DNA of 64,000 nt, taken from positions 130,313 to 194,312 of the forward strand of contig CBIFVZ010000001.1 in assembly GCA_966185765.1 (NCBI GenBank), written 5' to 3'. Made by a program: the position numbers and the translations under genes. Each line of letters begins with the position of its first letter. The stretch's first letter is position 1. Below the pieces are notes generated by a model, which ran no database searches, had not been told where the DNA came from, and saw only the letters and a list, made by a program, of their open reading frames with translations. Of this stretch, positions 28,001 through 35,112 are shown piece after piece. Source of the stretch: CBIFVZ01 sp966185765. GTDB lineage: Bacteria; Pseudomonadota; Gammaproteobacteria; Enterobacterales; Enterobacteriaceae.

Positions 28001-28266
28001 CGCCACGCTTTGTATTTAAGACCGAAGCGGGTGACTGGAAAGCCTCGGAGTTATTCGAGCATTGCGAGCCGGAACTGGCGGCGGGAGTAGCGCCGTGGTT
28101 TGACGTGGACTATCGCGCGGTACTGACAGCGCTCGCCGATGAGCGCGGGCTGGAACTGAGCGAGGTATCGGCACGCTATGGGGAAATTACGCTCCCGGCA
28201 AGGGAACGTGATGGCGGGGAGCCGTGGCTTTATCACCCATTGTTGGGGGTGTTTAGTAACGTTTGA
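25030..28266 (+). CDS. cas3: Cas2-Cas3 fusion, type I-F nuclease-helicase
   Basis: A 1078-residue fusion typical of I-F. Residues 1-95 are the Cas2 domain (MNILLISRCSKRAREETCRL). An HD nuclease domain follows, with His123-Asp124 in LAALFHDFGKAGRCF. The superfamily 2 helicase has Walker A STGCGKTLANARIMY at about 427-441 and Walker B LVLDEPDEFD at about 577. Helicase motif VI lies in SLIQFPGRIQRHR. It degrades DNA bound by the Csy complex and takes part in spacer uptake with Cas1. Intact by length and motifs. Confidence 0.97.
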   Translation: MNILLISRCSKRAREETCRLLDRFAERKGDAAWQTSITLEGLDTLCRLLRKTARRNTAVACHWLKKEGRSELLWVVGNPGRFDANGNAPTHRTSRNILRAGDEHDWHSAEAFALLAALAALFHDFGKAGRCFQQTLAGKLYQAKDKKVRFQPYRHEWISLRLFQAFVGNQTDAQWLAKLGTLSRADEKPLLDALVKDNLTFSDSPLKGLPPLASAVGWLILSHHRLPQSLNGNPDIDRCDNWISRQLTVDWNALNHTCFNAGKIFNDIWTFPAGLPLRSRTWCEKVRQIAKRALNLPSLSVCCTPQHLFTLHMARLTLMLADHHYSSMPAVLAWQDEKYQAWANTRRGTDPVQMNQRLDEHLCGVAHHALLFGRMLARVVPALPTIARHKGFRERASDARYRWQNSAWDTAYALRERSHRHGFFGVNMASTGCGKTLANARIMYALADERRGCRFNIALGLRTLTLQTGRALEARLGLGDDVLAVLTGSAAVRELNDIAPDNNSASAEALLEAHQYVHYDGTLDSGPLAQWLKKDPRVERLVSAPVLVTTVDHLMPATEGVRGGRQIPAMLRLLSSDLVLDEPDEFDVDDLHAQCRLVHWAGMLGARVLLSSATLPPAQVEALFSAYRAGRKIWQSECGEPGRALNICCAWFDEYGSTATDADSEEGFRLAHQTFARDRARRLLRQPRLRLGDIVPVHAEAGNRKAAVQAVADVIMQQILRLDGEHHNTHASGKTVSLGLVRFANINPLVAVARILMAQTPPEGCCIHYCIYHGQQPLAVRSYTEKRLDAAFDRHDPDRLWQLPEITQALKGPVQRHIFVVLATSVIETGRDLDADWGIAEPSSMRSLIQFPGRIQRHRAITPTTPNFIILSHNINALSGRLPAYCRPGYETTKASLPSHDLRCLLPEAAWQSISAIPRIVEDDETNAFAALEHRRLRDELLGSGEKGELTAAHWWRALLTWCAELQRRKPFRRSEPQAQFFIYMEDDDDTPRFVFKTEAGDWKASELFEHCEPELAAGVAPWFDVDYRAVLTALADERGLELSEVSARYGEITLPARERDGGEPWLYHPLLGVFSNV

Positions 28267-28343
28267 AACTGATGCGGCGAGGAATTGAGAATGCCGCATT
28301 TATTTTGCTGAATTTTAGTGATTCGCCAGGTTAAGGAGAAGCT

Positions 28344-29663
28344 ATGGCGCATGATGCATTAACCGCCTTTATCGCCGACTACATCGCAGGGCGACGACAG
28401 GCAAAACTGGACGCCTTCGATAAAGACGCCGCAAAGCGGCTTGACGGCGCAGATGCCACGCAGCAGGCAGAAAGCCTGCAACAGCGCCGCGAGCTGGAGC
28501 AGCGCTATACGCCGCAGGCCTGGCTGACCGATGCTGCCAGCCGTGCCGGGCAAATCAGCCTGGTTACCCATGCGGCAAAATTCACCCACGGCGACTCAAA
28601 AAGCAGCAGCATCTACAGCGAGGCACAGCAGGAGGGCGGTTATCTCAGCAGCGCATCGCTCACAGAGCTGGCCACAGACGCTGTCGGCAACGCGGCGGCT
28701 CTCGATGTGGCTAAACTACTGCAAACCGAGGTAGACGGCGATTCGCTACTTGCCTGCCTGCGGCGCGGCGATACCACACCGCTCGCCGCCTTTGCAGACA
28801 GCCCGCAGCAGCTGGCCGACTGGGTGTCCGGCTTTTCCCGTGCACTCACCACCGGTGAACCCACCTCCCATAAGCTGGCAAAGCAGGTCTATTTCCCGGT
28901 TGGTGATGGCTATCATCTGCTTAGCCCGCTGTTTGCCACCTCGCTTACCCACGCTATGTACCAGAAGCTGGTGTCACTGCGCTTTGGTGACGAGGTAAAA
29001 GCTATCTGGCAGGCGCGGCGCAATAACGAGTGGCATGGGCAGCCGCTGGTGACGTTCCCGTCAATGGCCGAAATGCACTTTGGCGGCACCAAGCCGCAGA
29101 ACATTTCGGCGCTTAACAGCGTACGCGGTGGTCGCGCCTGGCTACTGTCGGCACGGCCGCCGGTGTGGATCACTATCCGTAAGCCACCGCACAACATCAC
29201 CTCACTGTTCTCCGCCGGTGGGCGCTATGACCGGAGTGCCACCTCGACCCTGCGCCGCATTATCGGGCTTATTGTCGGCACTAAAGACTATAAAAATCAC
29301 CATATTCGCGACGCGCGAGATGAATACATCGACGAGCTTATCGATCTGCTGTTTGAAATGGCGTCTGAGCTGCAACAGGAAGCCTGGCAGGGCTGGACGC
29401 TGAACTGTAGCACGCTTAAGCCGCACCAGCAGCTGTGGCTGGACCCGTGGCGCACGAAAACTGACGAGGCCTTTGCGCTGGAGCGTGATAAAGACGACTG
29501 GCAGCAGGCCGTGGCCGAAGATTTTGCCCGCTGGCTCAACTACCGGCTACGCAAACATCTGCCGGATGTCGGCATGGTAGAAAAACGCGAGTGGCAAACG
29601 CGCCCGCGTTTTCGCGAGCAGCTGCGTGAAATGGAAAACATCATTCAGGAGGCGCTGAAATGA
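28344..29663 (+). CDS. csy1: Csy1 (Cas8f), large subunit of type I-F surveillance complex
   Basis: A 439-residue protein of the Csy1 family (SLVTHAAKFTHGDSKSSSIY, FGGTKPQNISALNSVRGG, LSARPPVW). With Csy2 it caps the crRNA 5' handle and reads the CC PAM in target DNA. AAGGAG precedes the ATG. It starts 77 bp after cas3, the only sizeable gap inside the cas operon, and overlaps csy2 by 4 bp. Confidence 0.96.
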   Translation: MAHDALTAFIADYIAGRRQAKLDAFDKDAAKRLDGADATQQAESLQQRRELEQRYTPQAWLTDAASRAGQISLVTHAAKFTHGDSKSSSIYSEAQQEGGYLSSASLTELATDAVGNAAALDVAKLLQTEVDGDSLLACLRRGDTTPLAAFADSPQQLADWVSGFSRALTTGEPTSHKLAKQVYFPVGDGYHLLSPLFATSLTHAMYQKLVSLRFGDEVKAIWQARRNNEWHGQPLVTFPSMAEMHFGGTKPQNISALNSVRGGRAWLLSARPPVWITIRKPPHNITSLFSAGGRYDRSATSTLRRIIGLIVGTKDYKNHHIRDARDEYIDELIDLLFEMASELQQEAWQGWTLNCSTLKPHQQLWLDPWRTKTDEAFALERDKDDWQQAVAEDFARWLNYRLRKHLPDVGMVEKREWQTRPRFREQLREMENIIQEALK

Positions 29664-30604
29664 GCACGCTTATCGTCCTGCGCCGCCTGCGGGTGGAAAA
29701 TGCCAATACCGTCGCGGGCCTGACCTACGGCTTCCCGGCCATATCGCAGTTCCTCGGCTTTACTCATGCGTTGTCGCGCAAACTCACCGCCAGCCACGGC
29801 CTGCGGCTCGATGGCTGCGCCGTGGTGTGCCACGACCATCAGATACACGCGCACTCGTCCGGGCGCGACTACCAGTTTGCGCTCACGCGTAACCCGCTCA
29901 CCAAAGAAGGCAAGACCGCGCCATTTAATGAAGAAGGGCGTATGCACATGACGGTATCGCTGCTGCTGGAGTGCCACGGTGAGATTGAAAGCGGTGACTA
30001 CGGCAAAAACGCGCTGGCGACGCATCTGGCACAGCTGTGCCCGACCATGAAGCTTGCTGGTGGCACCATTGTGGAGCGAGAACCGCTGGCAGTAGAGGTA
30101 CTCGACTGGCCGGAGAACGCGAAGGCGCTGCGCCGTTTGCAGTGGCGGCTAATGCCGGGTTTTGCGCTGCGCGATCGCAGTTTAATGCTTGACGAACACT
30201 ATCAGACGCTGCGTGCCGATAACCCGCAGGCAACCCGGCTTGACGCCTGGCTGGACTTTGCCGCGCTGAAAATGCGCGCCGAACAGCCCGAGGGCGAGAC
30301 GCCGCAGCTGGGCGCACGCGCTGAATGGCGCTACGTACCTAAACCGCAGCCTGGCTATCTGGTGCCGATGATGACCGGCTGGCAGCGTATTTCTGCGCTG
30401 TATGCATCGGGTGAAGTCGCCAACGCGCGCGACAGCGACACGCCGTTTGCTTTTGTGGAGGCGGTGTACGGCATTGGCGAGTGGTGCGGACTGCACCGCA
30501 TTCGTGACATCAACGATATTCTGTGGCGCTATCGCACCACGCAAACGGGTTATTACTGTGGCGGCACACAAACGGCCCCGCAGCCTACTGAACATCATGA
30601 ATAA
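29660..30604 (+). CDS. csy2: Csy2 (Cas5f), type I-F surveillance complex
   Basis: A 314-residue RAMP-fold protein that binds the 5' handle of the crRNA and pairs with Csy1. The Csy2 signatures are the start LIVLRRLRVENANTVAGLTY, the block FPAISQFLGFTHALSRKL, and the C-terminal region PVGE-like segment ending in IRDINDILWRY. AGGAGG precedes the start, which overlaps the csy1 stop (ATGA). Confidence 0.95.
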   Translation: MSTLIVLRRLRVENANTVAGLTYGFPAISQFLGFTHALSRKLTASHGLRLDGCAVVCHDHQIHAHSSGRDYQFALTRNPLTKEGKTAPFNEEGRMHMTVSLLLECHGEIESGDYGKNALATHLAQLCPTMKLAGGTIVEREPLAVEVLDWPENAKALRRLQWRLMPGFALRDRSLMLDEHYQTLRADNPQATRLDAWLDFAALKMRAEQPEGETPQLGARAEWRYVPKPQPGYLVPMMTGWQRISALYASGEVANARDSDTPFAFVEAVYGIGEWCGLHRIRDINDILWRYRTTQTGYYCGGTQTAPQPTEHHE

Positions 30605-30618
30605 AAAGGGATAACGAT

Positions 30619-31623
30619 ATGGCTAAGGCATCTGTTTCTGTAAAAACCGCGTCTGTACTGGCCTTTGAGCGCAAGCTGGCAACCTCGGATGCGATGATGT
30701 ACGCGGGTAACTGGCAGGGTGAGGAGTGGCAGCCGGTGGAGGTGAAAGAAAAAGCGGTGCGCGGCACCATCTCCAATCGCCTGAAAAATGCCATTGCAAG
30801 CGATCCGGTAAAGCTCGACGCTGAAATTCAAAAAGCCAACCTGCAACGCGTTGATACCGCCGCGCTGGCAGCGGATACGGACACGTTAAAGGTCAGCTTT
30901 ACGCTGCGCGTGCTGGGCAACCTCTCAACGCCGTCTGTCTGTAACGATCGTGCCTATCAGGATGCGCTCCAGCAGGTGATAGAGGGCTACATCGCCGAGC
31001 ATGGTTTCGGTGAGCTGGCGCATCGTTACGCCTGTAATCTGGCAAACGGCCGCTTTTTATGGCGTAACCGCGTGGGTGCCGAGCAAATCCAGGTCAGTGT
31101 AACAAGCGGTGAAAACACCTGGTGTTTTAACGCTCACGACTATGCATTGCGCGACTTTACGGGCAAAGGAGATACCAGCCTGAATGCGCTGGCGCAGGAA
31201 ATTGAAAATGGCCTTAGCGGCAAAGCCTTTGCGCTGTTACAGGTAGAGGCACAGGTGCGGCTGGGGGCCGGGCAGGAAGTGTTCCCGTCTCAGGAACTGG
31301 TGCTCGACAGCAACAGCAGTAAAAGCCGCCTGCTGTACCATGTCGATAACGTAGCCGCCATGCACTCGCAGAAAATTGGCAATGCGCTGCGCACCATTGA
31401 TACCTGGCATCCGCAGGTTGACGAACTGGGCGCTATCGCCGTTGAGCCGTATGGCTCTGTCACCAGCCGTGGGGTGGCCTGCCGCCAGCCCAAAGAGAAG
31501 CTTGATTTTTATACGCTGCTCGATAACTGGGTGACCAAAGGCGCGGTGCCAGAGGTAGCGCAGCAGCATTTTGTGATGGCGGTGCTGATTCGCGGCGGCG
31601 TGTTTGGCGAGAAAGGGGAATAA
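30619..31623 (+). CDS. csy3: Csy3 (Cas7f), backbone subunit
   Basis: A 334-residue RAMP protein; six copies line the spacer part of the crRNA in the I-F complex. Family marks are SVLAFERKLATSDAMMYAGN at the start, CNLANGRFLWRNRVGAEQI in the middle, and VTSRGVACRQP near the C-terminus. AAGGG precedes the ATG, and it starts 14 bp after csy2. Confidence 0.96.
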   Translation: MAKASVSVKTASVLAFERKLATSDAMMYAGNWQGEEWQPVEVKEKAVRGTISNRLKNAIASDPVKLDAEIQKANLQRVDTAALAADTDTLKVSFTLRVLGNLSTPSVCNDRAYQDALQQVIEGYIAEHGFGELAHRYACNLANGRFLWRNRVGAEQIQVSVTSGENTWCFNAHDYALRDFTGKGDTSLNALAQEIENGLSGKAFALLQVEAQVRLGAGQEVFPSQELVLDSNSSKSRLLYHVDNVAAMHSQKIGNALRTIDTWHPQVDELGAIAVEPYGSVTSRGVACRQPKEKLDFYTLLDNWVTKGAVPEVAQQHFVMAVLIRGGVFGEKGE

Positions 31624-31633
31624 GGAGCGATGA

Positions 31634-32185
31634 ATGGACAGCTATCTTGATATCCACGTATTGCCTGACCCCGAGTTTAGTGAAGAGATGCTGATGGCAG
31701 CACTGTTTGCCAAACTGCACCGGGCGCTGGCGGCGAGACAGGGCGATATTGGCGTGAGTTTCCCACAACATGCGCAAAAGCCCGGTCCGCTGCTGCGCCT
31801 GCACGGTACGCAGTTGGCCCTTAGCGAGCTTGAAGCCAGCCGCTGGCGTGCGGGGCTTGGCGACTATTGCCGCACCGGCGATATTGCGCCAGTGCCTGCA
31901 AGCTGTCAGTGGCGCACCGTAAGTCGCGTGCAGGTCAAAAGCAGTCCGCAGCGTTTGCTCCGGCGCTCGGTAAGTAAAGGCTGGATAAGTGAGGAACAGG
32001 CGGTTGAGCGGCTTGCTAAGACTGCGCCGCAATGTTGTACGCTGCCGTATCTCAACCTGAAAAGCCTTTCCAGCGGGCAGCGTTTCCGGCTGTTTATTTG
32101 CCACGGCGAGCTGGTGTCTGAGGCAGTAGCCGGGCGGTTTAGCAGTTACGGACTAAGCGCGCAGGCAACCGTGCCCTGGTTTTAA
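31634..32185 (+). CDS. cas6f: Cas6f (Csy4), crRNA-processing endoribonuclease
   Basis: A 183-residue RNase that cuts the repeat 3' of its hairpin and stays bound. The catalytic His29 (FAKLHRAL) is at the same number as in P. aeruginosa Csy4. The serine block SLSSGQRFRLFI (144-155) contains the second catalytic position. The arginine-rich helix SSPQRLLRRSVSKG (about 103-116) contacts the RNA major groove. It is the last gene of the cas operon; the leader of array 3 starts at its stop codon. Confidence 0.96.
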   Translation: MDSYLDIHVLPDPEFSEEMLMAALFAKLHRALAARQGDIGVSFPQHAQKPGPLLRLHGTQLALSELEASRWRAGLGDYCRTGDIAPVPASCQWRTVSRVQVKSSPQRLLRRSVSKGWISEEQAVERLAKTAPQCCTLPYLNLKSLSSGQRFRLFICHGELVSEAVAGRFSSYGLSAQATVPWF

Positions 32186-32315
32186 CCCTTTTTTTCTGAC
32201 TGTTTGTAACCTGTTGATTTTTAATAGGGTAAAACCATGCTCAGAAAAAAGGCTTTAAAGAGGTAAATGGGGGTAACCCCATTTACTTTCAGGGGCTTAG
32301 TGCATTTTTGCTCCA
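32186..32315 (+). promoter_or_regulatory. Leader of CRISPR array 3
   Basis: Shares its layout with the array 2 leader: CCCTTTTTTTCTGA (from about 32187), TTTGTAACCTGTTGATTTTTAATAGGG split around the core, then TCAGAAAAAAGG (32241-32252), complementary to the first motif. It also has a perfect 10-bp hairpin GTAAATGGGG-gtaa-CCCCATTTAC at 32263-32286, absent from the other leader. This could end the cas transcript or bind a protein. The final bases are TTTTTGCTCCA before repeat 1. Confidence 0.78.
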
Positions 32316-33063
32316 GTTCACTGCCGTGCAGGCAGCTAAGAAGTGTACGGCAGTGAACTGAAGCAAAATCAACTTGTTCACTGCCGTGCAGGCAGCTAAG
32401 AAGTGTACGGCAGTGAACTGAAGCAAAATCAACTTGTTCACTGCCGTGCAGGCAGCTAAGAAGTGAGTACGGGTATGGCTAAGACGATGACAGGAGTTCA
32501 CTGCCGTGCAGGCAGCTAAGAAGTGCTCCAGGTTCGTATTGATCTCACCGCCCGAGTTCACTGCCGTGCAGGCAGCTAAGAAGTGCTGGATACTTATCCG
32601 GAGGCTGGCGCTGCTGTTCACTGCCGTGCAGGCAGCTAAGAAGAATGAAAATGGGGCGAGCTGCGAAAGCGACGAGTTCACTGCCGTGCAGGCAGCTAAG
32701 AAGATATCCTCTAATTCTAAAAGCGGCCCCTGCCAGTTCACTGCCGTGCAGGCAGCTAAGAAGTGGTTAGATATCGCTGATACATTGAGATCCAGGTTCA
32801 CTGCCGTGCAGGCAGCTAAGAAGATAATGCCCGGGCTTCCAGGTTGGTGGCCATTGTTCACTGCCGTGCAGGCAGCTAAGAAGATTGAGGGAGATTGAAT
32901 CATGCCTAACTGGTGGTTCACTGCCGGGCAGGCAGCTAAGAAGTTGTCATTCAGTTCGGTCGCCAGCTGGGTGATGTTTACTGCCGTACAGGCAGTTAAG
33001 AAGGAACCCGCAAGCGGTTTCGAGCCAGAGGCCAGGTTCACTGCCGTACAGGCAGCTAAGAAG
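32316..33063 (+). CRISPR. Type I-F CRISPR array 3: 13 repeats, 12 spacers, first two spacers identical
   Basis: The 28-nt repeats have a strict 60-bp period and 32-nt spacers. Repeats 1-10 carry loop GTGCA, repeat 11 (32916) GGGCA, and repeats 12-13 GTACA; repeat 12 is GTTTACTG... with TTAAGAAG. Spacers at 32344-32375 and 32404-32435 are identical. They begin TGTACGGCAGTGAAC, the reverse complement of the first 15 nt of the GTACA-type repeat, and the rest is the complement of a leader end. Spacer 10 contains a gene-start-like sequence (TTGAATCATGCC), consistent with phage or plasmid origin. Leader side is left, as in array 2. Confidence 0.97.
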
Positions 33064-33118
33064 GCGCAAAAGAACCAGACAATCAACAATCAGCCGCGTC
33101 AACGACCTCAGGCAATCC

Positions 33119-33160
33119 AACCGCCATCCCTACCAGGAGCGCTCTGAAAGTGGCGGTTTT
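33119..33160 (+). terminator. Possible terminator after CRISPR array 3
   Basis: AACCGCCA and TGGCGGTT pair across a 24-nt loop and are followed by two more T residues. It lies 56 bp beyond the last repeat and before opgD. The long loop makes it uncertain. Confidence 0.4.
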
Positions 33161-33350
33161 CGCTAAGGCTGCTCAATGTTGGCACAGTGCGGAGGTGGCG
33201 CGGCGAGGGCGTCAAAAAAACGCACTAAACGTTTTATAAGAATGAGGAATTTTGACTGGCATACGCGGTCGTACCTGGTGCATCATCTCGTTGCTGCTTC
33301 GCCTGTGCGGGAAGTGATATTCATCGACACAGAAGGATGATTTCTCAGGC

Positions 33351-35006
33351 ATGAACCGTAGACGTTTTATCAAAGCCTCGATGGCGCTTGCCGCAGCCTG
33401 CGGCACACCAGGCCTGGCTGGCCTGTTCGCGCAAAACGCCTGGGCGCAGGATGCCGCTATCGCTGATGGCAGCTCGCGTCCTTTTGATTTTGCTAGTCTC
33501 AAAGAGATGGCCGGTACGCTTGCGAAGACAGCCTGGGACGGTGCGCCCGGTCCGTTGCCGGACACGCTGGCGAAGCTCACCCCGCAAGCTTACAACAGCA
33601 TTCAGTATGACGCCGCACACTCGCTGTGGAGCAACCTTGAAGGCCGCCAGCTTGACGTGCAGTTTTTCCACGTCGGCATGGGCTTTCGCCGCCGCGTGCG
33701 CATGTATTCCGTTGACCCGGCAAGTCGTGAGGCCCGCGAAATTCATTTCCGCCCGGAATTGTTTCAGTACAACGACGCAGGCGTGGACACGCGCCAGCTT
33801 GAAGGGCAGTCGGATCTCGGATTTGCCGGGTTCCGCGCCTTTAAAGCACCGGAACTGACTCGCCGCGATGTCGTGTCTTTCCTGGGCGCAAGCTACTTCC
33901 GTGCTGTGGATGACACCTTTCAGTACGGTCTTTCTGCCCGTGGCCTGGCGGTCGATACCTACACCGACGGCATTGAAGAGTTCCCGGATTTCACCGCATT
34001 CTGGTTCGAAACCCCCAAAGCCAGCGACACCACCTTTGTGGTGTATGCCCTGCTCGACAGCCCCAGTGTGACCGGTGCCTATAAGTTCATCATCAGCTGT
34101 GAAACAAAGCAGGTGATGATGGAGGTGGAGAACCACCTGTTTATCCGCAAACCAGTGAAGCAGCTGGGTATTGCGCCTATGACCAGCATGTTCAGCTGCG
34201 GCACCAATGAGCGCCGCATGTGCGACACGATTCACCCGCAAATTCATGATTCGGACCGTCTGGCAATGTGGCGAGGTAATGGCGAGTGGGTGTGCCGCCC
34301 GCTGAACAACCCACAAAAATTGCAGTTCAATGCCTACATGGACGAAAGCCCGAAGGGCTTTGGTCTGTTGCAGATGGATCATAACTTTGCCAGTTACCAG
34401 GATGTGATGGGCTGGTACGATAAACGCCCAAGCCTGTGGGTGGAGCCACGCAATGACTGGGGTAAAGGCGCGGTCAACCTGATGGAAATCCCCACCACCG
34501 GCGAGACGCTGGATAATATTGTCTGCTTCTGGCAGCCGGAGAAACCGGTGCAGGCGGGCGATGAGCTGACCTTCCAGTACCGCCTGTACTGGAGCGCCGA
34601 GCCGCCGGTACGCACGCCTCTCGCGCGTATCTACGCCACACGTACCGGTATGGGCAGCTTCCCGGAAGGTTGGGCGCCGGGCGAGCATTTCCCGCAACAG
34701 TGGTCGCGCCGTTTTGCCATTGATTTTGTGGGCGGTGACCTGAAAGCGGCAGCACCTGAAGGTATTGAGCCGGTGATTACACTCTCAAGCGGTGTGGCGA
34801 AGCAGGTAGAAATCCTCTACGTGGAGCCGTTTGACGGCTACCGTATTTTATTTGACTGGTATCCCACCTCAGACAGCACGGAGCCGGTGGATATGCGCCT
34901 GTTCCTGCGCACAAAGGACCACACGCTGAGCGAAACCTGGCTGTACCAGTACTTCCCGCCGCCACCGGATAAGCGCAAGTATGTAGACGATCGCCAGATG
35001 CGATGA
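33351..35006 (+). CDS. opgD: Periplasmic glucans biosynthesis protein OpgD (MdoD)
   Basis: A 551-residue protein, the same length as E. coli OpgD. It begins with a twin-arginine signal (MNRRRFIKASMALAAACG ... NAWAQ), so it is exported folded by Tat. The OpgG/OpgD fold is recognised from FDFASLKEMA, LWSNLEGRQLDVQFFHVG and the C-terminal WLYQYFPPPPDKRKYVDDRQ. It shapes the backbone of osmoregulated periplasmic glucans. In E. coli it lies directly after ydcJ and before ydcH; here the CRISPR-Cas locus precedes it and ydcH is not present after it. Confidence 0.96.
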   Translation: MNRRRFIKASMALAAACGTPGLAGLFAQNAWAQDAAIADGSSRPFDFASLKEMAGTLAKTAWDGAPGPLPDTLAKLTPQAYNSIQYDAAHSLWSNLEGRQLDVQFFHVGMGFRRRVRMYSVDPASREAREIHFRPELFQYNDAGVDTRQLEGQSDLGFAGFRAFKAPELTRRDVVSFLGASYFRAVDDTFQYGLSARGLAVDTYTDGIEEFPDFTAFWFETPKASDTTFVVYALLDSPSVTGAYKFIISCETKQVMMEVENHLFIRKPVKQLGIAPMTSMFSCGTNERRMCDTIHPQIHDSDRLAMWRGNGEWVCRPLNNPQKLQFNAYMDESPKGFGLLQMDHNFASYQDVMGWYDKRPSLWVEPRNDWGKGAVNLMEIPTTGETLDNIVCFWQPEKPVQAGDELTFQYRLYWSAEPPVRTPLARIYATRTGMGSFPEGWAPGEHFPQQWSRRFAIDFVGGDLKAAAPEGIEPVITLSSGVAKQVEILYVEPFDGYRILFDWYPTSDSTEPVDMRLFLRTKDHTLSETWLYQYFPPPPDKRKYVDDRQMR

Positions 35007-35014
35007 ATGCAAAG

Positions 35015-35038
35015 CGGAGCACCAGGCTCCGTTTTTTT
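35015..35038 (+). terminator. Terminator of opgD
   Basis: CGGAGC-accag-GCTCCG stem followed by seven T residues, 8 bp after the opgD stop codon. Confidence 0.9.
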
Positions 35039-35112
35039 ACTGTCCGCGTTATGACCAGGTTACGGCGTGCACGCTCTGGCAAAACACCTGCGAAGCAGCT
35101 TATTATGTCTCG

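Noticed and set aside
22220..33070. Transposon-associated (Tn7-like, I-F3) CRISPR system
   Set aside because: cas1 and the cas2-3 nuclease are present, and there are no tnsA, tnsB, tnsC or tniQ genes. It is a standard I-F1-type locus.
32289..33089. A 266-codon minus-strand open frame full of FLAACTAVN repeats, and similar frames over array 2
   Set aside because: It is the CRISPR repeat read in translation; the period of 60 bp is divisible by 3, so the frame stays open by design.
33345..34697. A 450-codon minus-strand frame opposite opgD
   Set aside because: opgD matches its family over the whole length; the opposite frame has no motif or start signal.
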